Below are positions 1 to 7,840 of a stretch of DNA of 64,000 bases, piece after piece. Both the position numbers and the translations under genes were made by a program. Position 1 is the stretch's first letter; every line of letters begins with the position of its first letter. The notes beneath the pieces were generated by a model. The model was not told the origin of the DNA, made no database searches, and saw only the letters and a program-made list of their open reading frames with translations. The DNA lies in the NCBI GenBank assembly GCA_937864535.1, contig CALMJS010000015.1:1-64000 (forward strand). Reading direction: 5' to 3'. Origin of the DNA: an uncultured Paracoccaceae bacterium (GTDB taxonomy: Bacteria > Pseudomonadota > Alphaproteobacteria > Rhodobacterales > Rhodobacteraceae).

Positions 1-2
1 CA

Positions 3-146
3 CGTGACTTAGATCATCGCCCCATGATCAGGCAGGCGTTCCCAATGGCGCGGTTACTCGGAGACCGCACCATGCCCAAGATCAACGACGCCGCGCTGCC
101 GTCGTTTTTCAACAGAACAACTGAACCAATCCAGATTTCTGGGTAG
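3..146 (+). CDS. possible C-terminal end of a gene entering from the left
   Basis: An open frame enters from the window edge and ends at TAG 144-146, giving 47 codons. Codons up to about position 115 mostly end in G or C, as in the other genes here, so the frame may be the tail of a real gene. I recognise no family in the peptide (it contains RQAFPMARLLGDRTMPK). It could also be chance in high-GC DNA. Confidence 0.3.
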   Translation, partial: RDLDHRPMIRQAFPMARLLGDRTMPKINDAALPSFFNRTTEPIQISG

Positions 147-206
147 TCTTCCCAAAGTCAAAACCAGTATGATCTTCGCATCCAGGGTTCGCCAGAAGGA
201 TATGCG

Positions 207-1054
207 ATGAAGACCGGAACCCTATTCTTGGGGGCTCAGGACCAATGCAAGGAATTCATACGGGCCATTGACGGCTGGTACCTTTACATCCTGCGCAGGC
301 CGGATGGGCGACCTTCTATGTGGTAAAGGGGAAGGCGGATCGCGCTTTTCATCACGAGAACGAAGCGAGGCACCCGAACAACCATCGCTCAAATCCCTTC
401 AAGCTCAATGTCATAAGGAAGATTAAGAATTCCGGCGGTTCTCTGCTCTACGAGATCGACTTCGTTTCAGATGACGAGACTGCGGCGCTTGCTCGGGAGA
501 AGCATCTTATTGGCTCGATCAAACGGCTACACGAGGGTGGGCCTCTAACTAACCTAGACCCCGGCGGCGGAGCATCCGCCGAGAGTGCTCCATTCTCAAA
601 GGAGCGGCATGCCGCTACCCTTGGCGGCGAGCCAAAAGATAATCCCGCGCGGGCGACCCTCAACCGATTTGTACTAAACGTTGCGCCTATGCGTTCCGTT
701 ATCTTCAAGCCCTGCGGGCAGTTCATAGTTAGACCGACACAGCGCTATCCGAGCAAGACCATGGCGCCCACAGTCCGGCAAGCAGCCGCACTTGTAGCGT
801 CCGCAGCTGCCAATGGGATATCGCTTGATGGAGCATGCTGTGTTCCTCGGCAGGTGAAGGTGGATGGCGTTCCGGGTTTGGTCGAGAACGGCGTTGCATG
901 CGACATACGGATCAGCGGCCTAGGCTCAGCCCCGTCTGTTCGGAATCCCGCGGAAGAAATCTTCCAGTTCACCACCGATCAAGTGCGGCAGGCCGTAGGG
1001 CTTATCGGGCTTCGTAAATGCGCCGACCTTGGGGTGATCGAGGCGAGCCTGTAA
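207..1054 (+). pseudogene. GIY-YIG (LEM-3-like) nuclease gene with a frameshift
   Basis: The first frame starts at ATG 207, encodes the beginning of a GIY-YIG domain (GWYLYILRRPDGRP) and stops at TAA 324-326. The rest of the domain continues in another frame from about 311: FYVVKGKADRAF, then HHENEA and a helix ending ..LIGSIKRL..GPLTNLDPGGG. The usual LEM-3-like core is FYVGKGxxxRAxxHxxE, so a one-base indel near 305-316 separates the two halves. The glycine before KGK is also Val here. The downstream part to 1054 (about 244 codons, openable from GTG 320) has a long C-terminal region of unknown function. The family cuts DNA. Either the gene is inactivated or there is a base error in the sequence. 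Codon use is less GC-biased than in the rest of the window, which suggests acquired DNA. Confidence 0.6.
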
Positions 1055-1354
1055 CGGCGATACCCCTGTAGATCTCACGCCGCCACCGTCGACACGCCAT
1101 CGAGGCGAACCTCGACGCTGGTGATGCCTCCGGCCGTCTCGGTCGCAACGCCCATGGGCAAGCGCCCAGCGCCCGGCGCGCTTGCCCAACCCCAAATCGA
1201 CCACTATCAACCCAAAGGACTCTCGTTATGACTGAGGGACGACCGGGGCCAGGTCAGTTCCGTTAAAGTATGGCGGGTGCCGTGTGTCCTGTGCATACAG
1301 GCGGGGGCGTGATTGTTCGGCAGGACTGTCTCAGATTTTAGGCATGGCCGCCGT
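1055..1354. other. 300-bp region without a convincing gene
   Basis: No complete gene is supported here. On the minus strand a short frame (ATG 1155, stop 1075-1077) encodes 26 residues ending ITSVEVRLDGVSTVAA, which resembles an edge strand of an Ig-like domain. On plus, a 12-codon frame starts at ATG 1225. Both may be remnants. The region separates the broken nuclease gene from the convergent apbE gene. Confidence 0.4.
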
Positions 1355-2296
1355 CTATGGACAGACGGATCTCTGCCAGCCGACAAAGGCGTCAGAACAG
1401 ACCTCCAGAATGCCATTTTCTACCTTGATCATCATCCGGCTCTTTAGGCCATGTAGATTTGCAAAGGCGGGTGCGGCTTCGGCGCCCATAACCAGAAGGG
1501 CGGTTGCGAGGGCATCCGCGGTCATGCAGCGATGATGTGCTACGGTGACGGACAACAGAGGGCCCGTAACCGGCGTCCCTTTGGTTGGGTCGATGGTGTG
1601 ACCCCAGTCCATGTTTTCGATATGACGGATATTTCGGTAGTTTCCCGAAGTCGCGACGGCCATTCGGTCAACAATGGCACCGCCGTCTAGGATGCGTTTT
1701 CCGGGCACAGGCAGTTCGAAGCCAATCTGCCACGCGGACCCGTCACCGCGGCGACCCTGGGCGTAGATTTCACCAGCGGCTTCGATCATGAAATTCCCGA
1801 CGCCAAGGGCGCTGACCGCGCGGGCCGCCTGATCGACAGCAAAGCCTTTGGCCAGACCACAGAGATCGAGCGTGACGGCGGAGGTTTTGGAGATCGCGGG
1901 ACGGGTCGGATGCAGCAGGATCGGTACCCGCCCATAGGCTTTCGCGGTCGGCAGTTGCACCGGGGTCGGGAGAGGGCCAAAACCCCAACCGTTGACCGTG
2001 TCGCCTATGCCGATGTTGAACCGCTGACCCGAGAGTTCGCCGATGCGCAGGCCCTCTGCCACGACCGACATCAGGTCAGGCGGGACGGTGACCCAGCTAT
2101 CGGTCGGGGCCGCATTGAGCCGCATCAGATCCGAGTCGGGCCTGTAGGTGGACATCTGGTCATCGACCAATCTGAGCGCGTCATAGGCGGCCTGTACGAC
2201 CGTTTGCACCGGGACATCCGCAACAGGCACAAAGCGGAGTTGCCAAGGCCCGCCCATGATATCACCTGAGTGCGCGAAATAGGGTTTTTCTGTCAT
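1355..2296 (-). CDS. apbE: ApbE-family FAD:protein FMN transferase
   Basis: Transfers FMN from FAD onto a Ser/Thr of a target protein, giving a covalently bound flavin. 313 residues from ATG 2296; a GTG at 2320 is possible but would add only eight residues. Family landmarks are present: YRPDSDLMRLN near the N-terminus, FNIGIGDTVNGWGFG, DLCGLAKGFAVDQAA, EAAGEIYAQG, a TSGNYR segment followed by HTIDPTKG, and the C-terminal MTADALATALLVMG. It is the last gene of the minus operon DUF2271 / PepSY-reductase / ankyrin / apbE. The upstream DUF2271 protein carries a flavinylation-type motif and is the obvious substrate. Oddly, no signal peptide or lipobox is visible, although most ApbE proteins act outside the cytoplasm. 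Confidence 0.9.
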   Translation of the reverse strand: MTEKPYFAHSGDIMGGPWQLRFVPVADVPVQTVVQAAYDALRLVDDQMSTYRPDSDLMRLNAAPTDSWVTVPPDLMSVVAEGLRIGELSGQRFNIGIGDTVNGWGFGPLPTPVQLPTAKAYGRVPILLHPTRPAISKTSAVTLDLCGLAKGFAVDQAARAVSALGVGNFMIEAAGEIYAQGRRGDGSAWQIGFELPVPGKRILDGGAIVDRMAVATSGNYRNIRHIENMDWGHTIDPTKGTPVTGPLLSVTVAHHRCMTADALATALLVMGAEAAPAFANLHGLKSRMMIKVENGILEVCSDAFVGWQRSVCP

Positions 2297-2305
2297 GCCG
2301 AGAGT

Positions 2306-2331
2306 GGGGCGCTCCGGCACCGGAACGCCCC
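2306..2331 (-). other. intercistronic hairpin between the ankyrin gene and apbE
   Basis: Arms GGGGCGCTCCGG (2306-2317) and CCGGAACGCCCC (2320-2331) pair over 12 positions with one mismatch around a 2-nt centre. It lies 9 bases after the ankyrin stop and 9 bases before ATG of apbE. There is no U-tract in the minus direction, so mRNA stabilisation or partial attenuation is more likely than full termination. Confidence 0.55.
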
Positions 2332-2340
2332 GAGCCTGTT

Positions 2341-3699
2341 TTAGTTCGCCAGACGGTCGGCAACCGGGTTGCCTGCCAGAGTTTCATTCTCTGCAATCAT
2401 GTCGCCAGCGGTTTCACCGAACAGATCGGCCAAGGCCACATCCGCACCGGCATCGAGCAGGAGCGTCAGCGCGTCGGCGTCCTTGCTGTTCACGGCCAGA
2501 TACATCAGTGCGGACATTTCGTCGCCGTCTACTGCGTTCACGTCCGCTCCGGCGCCCAGCAAAGCCATAAAAATCGGTGCGCTCTGGTTCGCCTTGGCGG
2601 CGGCGATCAGGGTGGTGACGCCGTCGGCGGCCACGGTACCATCCGCCCCGGCAGCGATCAGGGCGTCGATCACTTCGGCGGTGCCATCTGCAGTGCGCGC
2701 AGCCGCCAGCAGCAAGGGTGTTGCGCCATCGGCATCGGCGGCATTGACGTCGGCACCGGCCGCGATCAGCAGGTTGATCGCCTCGATCGTATTGCGTTCG
2801 ACAGCGTGATGGAGCGGGGTTTTGCCGGCTGCATCGGTCGCATTCACATCAAGGCCCGCCTGAATGAACTTGTCCAGAATTGCCACGTCGTTGCGGTACG
2901 CCGCGATTGACAGAGCATCGCGGCCGTCCGTAGTTTTTGACGATAGCTCAAAACCGTTTTCCAGCAGGAAATCGAACACTGCGACGGTTGCATTGCGTTC
3001 CGCAGCCAACAAAAGGGCATTCGCACCCGTGTCCGTGGTCACAGCCTGCGGATCAGTGCTGAGAGCGTACATTGCCTTGACGACCTCGACGTTGGTGTTG
3101 CGGGATGCCGACAGCATAAAGGCATCCGCGCCGTTCGACTGCTTGGCGGACATGTCGCCCTTGGCAGCGAACCATTCGACCACGGTCAGGTCCGGGTTGA
3201 GAAAGGCCGCAGAGAGCGCCGGGGTCCGGCCGCTGTCGTTGGGTTGATCGACGTCCTGACCCGCCGCCAGCAAGAGGTCGAACACCGCAATGTCGGTTTG
3301 TGTTTGCGCCGCAAAGCCTAGAACGCTGGTGCCCGAATGGTCTTTGGCCGATAGATCGGCACCGAGGTCGATCAGGTGCTGCACCGTGGCCAGATCGGCG
3401 CGGCGGGCTGCCCAGAAAATCGCCGGACGCTCGTCATGGCTGGGCTGGTTGATGTCCTGCCCTTGTGCGATCAGATAATCGACGATTTCGACGGATGCAT
3501 TGGCGTTCAGCGCCCGCACCAGCGGGTAATAGGACCCACCGTCCGTTTCGGTGGGGTTGTTGCCGGCAGCGACGGCAGCCTCGACAGCGGCCAGATCAGC
3601 GGTTTTCCAAAAGTCTTCGGTCAACAGAACGTTATCGGCAAAGGCCGGGAACGCGGCAGACATCAAAAGGGCGGCCAGAGCCGATTTCAGCTTGAACAT
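2341..3699 (-). CDS. exported ankyrin-repeat protein
   Basis: 452 residues. The N-terminus (MFKLKSALAALLMSAAFPAFA, cleavage near residue 21) is a Sec signal peptide, so the protein should be periplasmic. From about residue 55 to the end it consists of roughly eleven ankyrin repeats with the usual pattern, such as GKTPLHHAVERNTIEAINLLIAAGADVNAADADG split over adjacent repeats. Ankyrin repeats bind proteins and carry no catalysis. The gene sits between the PepSY-reductase fusion (24 bp upstream) and apbE, so a scaffold or docking role for the flavinylated protein or its redox partner is plausible but is inference. ATG 3699 fits the signal peptide. Confidence 0.85.
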   Translation of the reverse strand: MFKLKSALAALLMSAAFPAFADNVLLTEDFWKTADLAAVEAAVAAGNNPTETDGGSYYPLVRALNANASVEIVDYLIAQGQDINQPSHDERPAIFWAARRADLATVQHLIDLGADLSAKDHSGTSVLGFAAQTQTDIAVFDLLLAAGQDVDQPNDSGRTPALSAAFLNPDLTVVEWFAAKGDMSAKQSNGADAFMLSASRNTNVEVVKAMYALSTDPQAVTTDTGANALLLAAERNATVAVFDFLLENGFELSSKTTDGRDALSIAAYRNDVAILDKFIQAGLDVNATDAAGKTPLHHAVERNTIEAINLLIAAGADVNAADADGATPLLLAAARTADGTAEVIDALIAAGADGTVAADGVTTLIAAAKANQSAPIFMALLGAGADVNAVDGDEMSALMYLAVNSKDADALTLLLDAGADVALADLFGETAGDMIAENETLAGNPVADRLAN

Positions 3700-3722
3700 G
3701 TGATATTCCTTTGTTGGTTTGG

Positions 3723-5897
3723 TTAGTAGACGTCTTCGAGGTAGCGGTTGCGGCGTTTCAACTCTGCGGTTGTGAACCCCGTTTCGGCGGCCAGATTGTC
3801 AATTTCTGTACGGATGGCCTCAGCCATCTTGTGGCCACCACAGACCATGATCGTTGCGCCCTCTTTGAGGCGGGTGATCAGATGGTCGCGGTGGGATCGC
3901 ACCCCGTCCTGCACATAGCGAGAGGGGTGAACGCGGGACCAGGCCGGGACAAAACGGTGCAGCAGCCCCTGTTCCACCCAGTCGGTAATATCGTTGGCGT
4001 AGAGGGCGTCGGATTTCGGGTGGCGACCGCCCCAGAACAGGTCGATCGGCTGCATCCGTTTGTTGCCCCGGATCATTCCGGTAAACGGCGCAATTCCGGT
4101 TCCCGCGCCGATCATGACGACCGGACCCCGGCGCGGCATGCGAAAACGCGGGTTCCTTGTGATCGAGACGTCGATCCGATCCCCCGTCTGCAATCCGCAG
4201 AGCCAGCCCGAACACTGACCACCCTCTTGTTTGCGAACACAAATTTCCAAGAAACCATCTTTGCGCGCACAGGAGCCCAGCGAATAGAGCCGCGCGACAT
4301 CGCTGTTGGGCGGACAGACCGAGACCAGATCGCCAGCCTGATGGGCAGGCAACCGGTCGCCGTTGAACCGTAGAACCGCAACGGGGGCCTGTAGCGTTTC
4401 GCCATACATCTGGCGATCGACCAGCGTTAAGGGAACCGTTTTCCGGCGTGGTGCGGTGTAGGTCAGGTCAAGCGGACGGTTGATCGCCGCGGACAGTAGG
4501 CGGCCCCACTGTTCAAAGGTCTGAACGCTCTGCCGATCCACGCAGGTCATTTCAAGCAGTTGCCCGATCCCATGGCCGAGCAGAACCTCTTGGACCTGCC
4601 GACCAAAGGCACAATAGGCCGCGAAAGATTTGTCGCCAAACGCCAGCACGGCAAACCGGGCCTTGGGTGCGTTGATCTGCCCCGAGAGGGGCAGGGCGCG
4701 ATTGGCCGATTTCGGCGCGTCCCCGTCGCCATAGGTCGAGGTGAGAGCAAAGATATAGCGGGCGTTGGTTCTAGCGGGCGTTTTGTTTAGCGCAATGGTG
4801 CGGGTAGGAATGCCAGCCATAGTCAGGCCGCGATGCAGGGCCGCGGCAAATCCCCATGTTGCACCGCCTTCGGAGCCGACGAGGATCAGTGCCTCTGCCT
4901 GACCCAAGGCCGCGTTGTTGCGAATGCGCCCGCCGCTTTGACGCCGACCGCCCAGCCAGATCAGCACGCCGCTGACTGCAAAGGCCGGCACACACAGGCT
5001 CGCCACCATCAGGACCACCGCCCAGAGCGGCGCTCCTTCGCCGGTGTGCAGCATGCGGATCACGTCCATCACACGGGTCGAAACCGGCAGGGGATCGCGG
5101 GACAGTTCCAGTCCGGTAAACTGATCAAAGAACACATAGGCGGCATCGGTGCGGACCGTCCAGACATCGAACCAGTCCTCGACGATGGGGAAAATGACCT
5201 CGTTCACGGTGCTGATCGGGGTCTGTTGCAGGCCGATCAGGTCCCATGCCGCGACGGGGTCCAATTCCTCGACCGATTCCGGATAGGCCGGGGCCATTGT
5301 CGTGGCGGGCAACAGGGAAAAACTCTGGGCCGACAAATAGCCCGCCGTCAGCGCTGTAATCGCGAGCGGCAAGAGGCTCAGCCGTCCGATGACACTGTGA
5401 AAACCGCCAGCGTCACGCGCCGACATCGCAGCGAAAAACGACCGCCAGCCGCCCAGCCTGCGCAGCAACAGGGCAATCCCCGTTACGGTCAAAACCGTCA
5501 TCGCCAGCCCGCCAAAGGCCGAGAGCACCCGCCCCTCGTCCCCCAGCAGAAACGCGCGGTGGAGTTTGCGGGTCCATGTATAGGCTGCGGGCTCTTGGGT
5601 CTGTTCGATCAGAGTGCCGCTGGCAGGGTCCAGCTTGGCCTCGGCGGATTTATTGTCGAGGCTATAGGACAGCTTGAGGTTCCCGGCGGCGTCGCGTTCC
5701 AGATGCGTCACCTCGATCCCGGGATTTGTCGTATGTATGCGGCGCAGCACCTCGGCCAGCGACACCTCGTCCGAGGCGCCCGTTCGCGTCACCACATCGT
5801 AAACGGGCTGTGTCGCCAAAAAGGCACCAGACAGCGACAGGACCACCACGAAAGCCGCCGCTGTCAGCCCCAGAACCGAATGGATGCTGCGCCACAT
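3723..5897 (-). CDS. PepSY membrane domain fused to a flavodoxin/CPR-type reductase
   Basis: 724 residues from ATG 5897, 4 bp after the DUF2271 stop; a longer frame to 5990 overlaps that gene and is unlikely. The N-terminal ~320 residues form a PepSY_TM unit with about four membrane segments (near 9-29, 125-147, 166-190, 290-316) and a PepSY domain between the first two. Histidines at 6, 113, 167 and 284 sit where the family ligates two b haems. Residues ~333-470 are a flavodoxin domain (FMN loop STYGDGD at 387-393). Then follows a cytochrome-P450-reductase-like module: RLYSLGSC for FAD, IGAGTGIAPF and MVCGGHKMAEA for NAD(P)H, and a C-terminal YLEDVY. Expected role: moving electrons from cytosolic NAD(P)H across the inner membrane. 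Ferric or siderophore reduction is the best-known job of relatives; here the flavoprotein partner suggests a different or additional acceptor. Confidence 0.88.
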   Translation of the reverse strand: MWRSIHSVLGLTAAAFVVVLSLSGAFLATQPVYDVVTRTGASDEVSLAEVLRRIHTTNPGIEVTHLERDAAGNLKLSYSLDNKSAEAKLDPASGTLIEQTQEPAAYTWTRKLHRAFLLGDEGRVLSAFGGLAMTVLTVTGIALLLRRLGGWRSFFAAMSARDAGGFHSVIGRLSLLPLAITALTAGYLSAQSFSLLPATTMAPAYPESVEELDPVAAWDLIGLQQTPISTVNEVIFPIVEDWFDVWTVRTDAAYVFFDQFTGLELSRDPLPVSTRVMDVIRMLHTGEGAPLWAVVLMVASLCVPAFAVSGVLIWLGGRRQSGGRIRNNAALGQAEALILVGSEGGATWGFAAALHRGLTMAGIPTRTIALNKTPARTNARYIFALTSTYGDGDAPKSANRALPLSGQINAPKARFAVLAFGDKSFAAYCAFGRQVQEVLLGHGIGQLLEMTCVDRQSVQTFEQWGRLLSAAINRPLDLTYTAPRRKTVPLTLVDRQMYGETLQAPVAVLRFNGDRLPAHQAGDLVSVCPPNSDVARLYSLGSCARKDGFLEICVRKQEGGQCSGWLCGLQTGDRIDVSITRNPRFRMPRRGPVVMIGAGTGIAPFTGMIRGNKRMQPIDLFWGGRHPKSDALYANDITDWVEQGLLHRFVPAWSRVHPSRYVQDGVRSHRDHLITRLKEGATIMVCGGHKMAEAIRTEIDNLAAETGFTTAELKRRNRYLEDVY

Positions 5898-5901
5898 GAC
5901 A

Positions 5902-6387
5902 TCACCACTGATAGCGGATGTAGCGAACGTAGCCGGTCCCCGGCACACGTTCCCCGCCAAGCGCTGACTCGAGGGCGACCTCGACATCAACCGGGTGATT
6001 TTGCTGATCTTCTACGGCGGTTTCAACGCGGACCTTGTAGCCAGCGTCCAGCACCTCGTCCTCTAGCTCGATCCGGATGATGCTGCGATCACCCGAAGCC
6101 GTGGACGCGCCTGTGATGGCGTCCAGATCCTGCGGAGCCCGGCCGACATATTTCCACCAGCGGGGCAGGTCCTTGTACCAGCGTTCATCGTCGCCAGAGA
6201 CCCACAGCGTGCGCACATAGCGATCGTCGGCATCCACGAGGTACAAAGAGAAATAGGCGTCGTCGCCAGAATAGTCAGTGAGCTGGACGAGGAAGGTCGC
6301 CTCGGCGGCCGATGCGGTTTGGGCCAGACCGGTCAATAGGGCTGCACCCGAAGCAAACGCAGCAAAATGGGGCCGTGCAAACGACAT
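5902..6387 (-). CDS. DUF2271 periplasmic protein, probable flavinylated electron carrier
   Basis: 161 residues. A Sec signal peptide ends near ATASA/AEA (residue ~28). The body has the DUF2271 pattern: YFSLYLVDADDRYVRTLWVSG, then WYKDLPRWW. Residues 89-96 are DAITGAST, resembling the D-x-x-[ST]-G-A-[ST]-x-[ST] motif to which ApbE attaches FMN. It is the first gene of the operon, followed 4 bp later by the PepSY-reductase, with apbE at the end. The simplest reading is a small periplasmic FMN carrier reduced by the PepSY protein and passing electrons onward. The family assignment is good; the flavin and the electron acceptor are inferred. Confidence 0.8.
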   Translation of the reverse strand: MSFARPHFAAFASGAALLTGLAQTASAAEATFLVQLTDYSGDDAYFSLYLVDADDRYVRTLWVSGDDERWYKDLPRWWKYVGRAPQDLDAITGASTASGDRSIIRIELEDEVLDAGYKVRVETAVEDQQNHPVDVEVALESALGGERVPGTGYVRYIRYQW

Positions 6388-6518
6388 ATAGCCTCCTTGA
6401 GAATTGAGTTTCGAGGTTGGCTACGGGCATCACGCCGCGAGTCGCTGAGCGGCTTTTAGGTGAGTAAAAGAGTCAGGTAAAGGCCCTTGCTTGATTGCTG
6501 ATAAGAATAGTGGGCAAT

Positions 6519-7721
6519 TCAGGCCTGCGCCATTTTGCGCTGCCGGTTGGCAGAGTTGCGGGAAATCCGCATGGTTGCGAATGCGGCAAGTGCCGAGCCG
6601 GCCAATAGAAAAATCGCGGCTGAAAATGTGAACGCCCATCCAAACCGATCAAACACCATGCCTCCTGCGGCGGCTCCGGACATGATGGCCAACTGGATAA
6701 CCGCCACCTGTAACCCGCCGCCGGCTTCGGCCTCGGAGTCAAGGGCGCGGGCCAGCCATGCCCCCCAGCCGACGGGGGCCGCCGAGGCAAAGGCTCCCCA
6801 CAAAACCAAGAGCGCGATGACCCATTCCTTTGAGCCTGTTCCCACGATCAGACCGATTGCCACCACAGTCATGACTGTCGGGATCGCGATCAACGGAGCA
6901 AAGGAGAAACTGCGCAGGATCTGGCTGACGACATAGGTTCCGGCCAGCCCCGCGAGGCCAAGGCCTAAGAACGCCACAGAGATCAGATCGATTTTCAGGC
7001 CAACCACCAATTCCAGATAGGGGCGCAGATAGGTGAAAACCGCGAACTGACCCATAAAGAGCAAGAACACCGATGCCATCGCCCAGCGGACCTCGGCGCG
7101 CACCAACAGCCGGAGAGGCGATGGCCGTGGCCCGGTCCCTCGCGGCGGCAGCGCGGGCATCGTCCTGATCTGCCAGACCAAGGCACCGAAGGCCAATGGG
7201 ACCAGCGTAAAGAAGGTGGCACGCCAGCCGACCACCTCGCCCAGCCAACTGCCCAGCGGGGCGGACAGGATACTGGAAACCGCGACTCCGGCATTGATGA
7301 TCGCGAGCCCCTTGGGCACCTCGGTCGGCGAGAGCAGTCGCATGGTGAGTGAGGTCGTCATTGACCAGAAGCCGCCCACGGCCACACCCAGTAGCATGCG
7401 TCCAAACATCAGGGCCACATAGGTCGGTGCCAGAGTGACGATCAGCCCGGACAGGATCATACAGACCACATAAGCCGATTGCAGCCACTTGCGATCTATG
7501 GTGCGGGTGAACCGGCCCGCAAACAGACTGGTCAGGACCGCAAAAAGACCCGAAATCGAAATGGCCTGACCTGCCTGACCGTCAGTGATGGCCAGATCCC
7601 GGGCCATCGGGCTGAGCAGGCTCACCGGCAGAAACTCGGACGCAACCAACAGGCCCGCGCAGAGCGACATGGATAGTGCCGCGCCCATCGCGGTGGTGGC
7701 TTTTGTGGGTGTCTGGGGCAT
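6519..7721 (-). CDS. MFS transporter, DHA1 drug/metabolite exporter type
   Basis: 400 residues from ATG 7721 (a TTG at 7733 is also in frame). About twelve hydrophobic segments, with the loop 2-3 motif GRFTRTIDRK (MFS motif A, imperfect) and a motif-C-like GVAVSSILSAPLGSWLG in helix 5. The closest known group is the AraJ/NepI type of H+-driven exporters, so efflux of a sugar, nucleoside or drug is likely; the substrate cannot be read from the sequence. It is transcribed away from the LysR gene starting at 7841, the usual arrangement for a transporter controlled by its neighbour. Confidence 0.85.
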   Translation of the reverse strand: MPQTPTKATTAMGAALSMSLCAGLLVASEFLPVSLLSPMARDLAITDGQAGQAISISGLFAVLTSLFAGRFTRTIDRKWLQSAYVVCMILSGLIVTLAPTYVALMFGRMLLGVAVGGFWSMTTSLTMRLLSPTEVPKGLAIINAGVAVSSILSAPLGSWLGEVVGWRATFFTLVPLAFGALVWQIRTMPALPPRGTGPRPSPLRLLVRAEVRWAMASVFLLFMGQFAVFTYLRPYLELVVGLKIDLISVAFLGLGLAGLAGTYVVSQILRSFSFAPLIAIPTVMTVVAIGLIVGTGSKEWVIALLVLWGAFASAAPVGWGAWLARALDSEAEAGGGLQVAVIQLAIMSGAAAGGMVFDRFGWAFTFSAAIFLLAGSALAAFATMRISRNSANRQRKMAQA

Positions 7722-7776
7722 GCCGGTCTCCAACTTCGGGGTCGTCTAGCACGGAGCGGACCATGGCATTACTTCA

Positions 7777-7795
7777 ATAAATTTCTAGCGTTTAT
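7777..7795. promoter_or_regulatory. candidate LysR box between the MFS and LysR genes
   Basis: ATAAA (7777-7781) and TTTAT (7791-7795) form an inverted repeat with a 9-nt spacer in the 119-bp divergent intergenic region. The T-rich/A-rich dyad fits the loose T-N11-A pattern of LysR sites. The arms are short, so chance is possible. Confidence 0.3.
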
Positions 7796-7840
7796 GTTCT
7801 GCAATCATATATCCCGACTGGCAGGCAGGAGGTTGGACGG

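Noticed and set aside
2306-2331. Terminator between the ankyrin gene and apbE
   Set aside because: The stem is strong but no T-run follows in the minus direction, and apbE starts 9 bases later; I keep it as an intercistronic hairpin only.
2295-3726. Long open frames on the plus strand opposite the ankyrin gene
   Set aside because: They are antisense shadows of a repetitive, high-GC coding region, and the minus frame has a signal peptide and clear ankyrin repeats.
4833-6080. 415-codon plus-strand frame opposite the PepSY-reductase fusion
   Set aside because: The product is low-complexity Arg/Gln/His sequence, as expected for an antisense shadow; the minus gene has clear domains.
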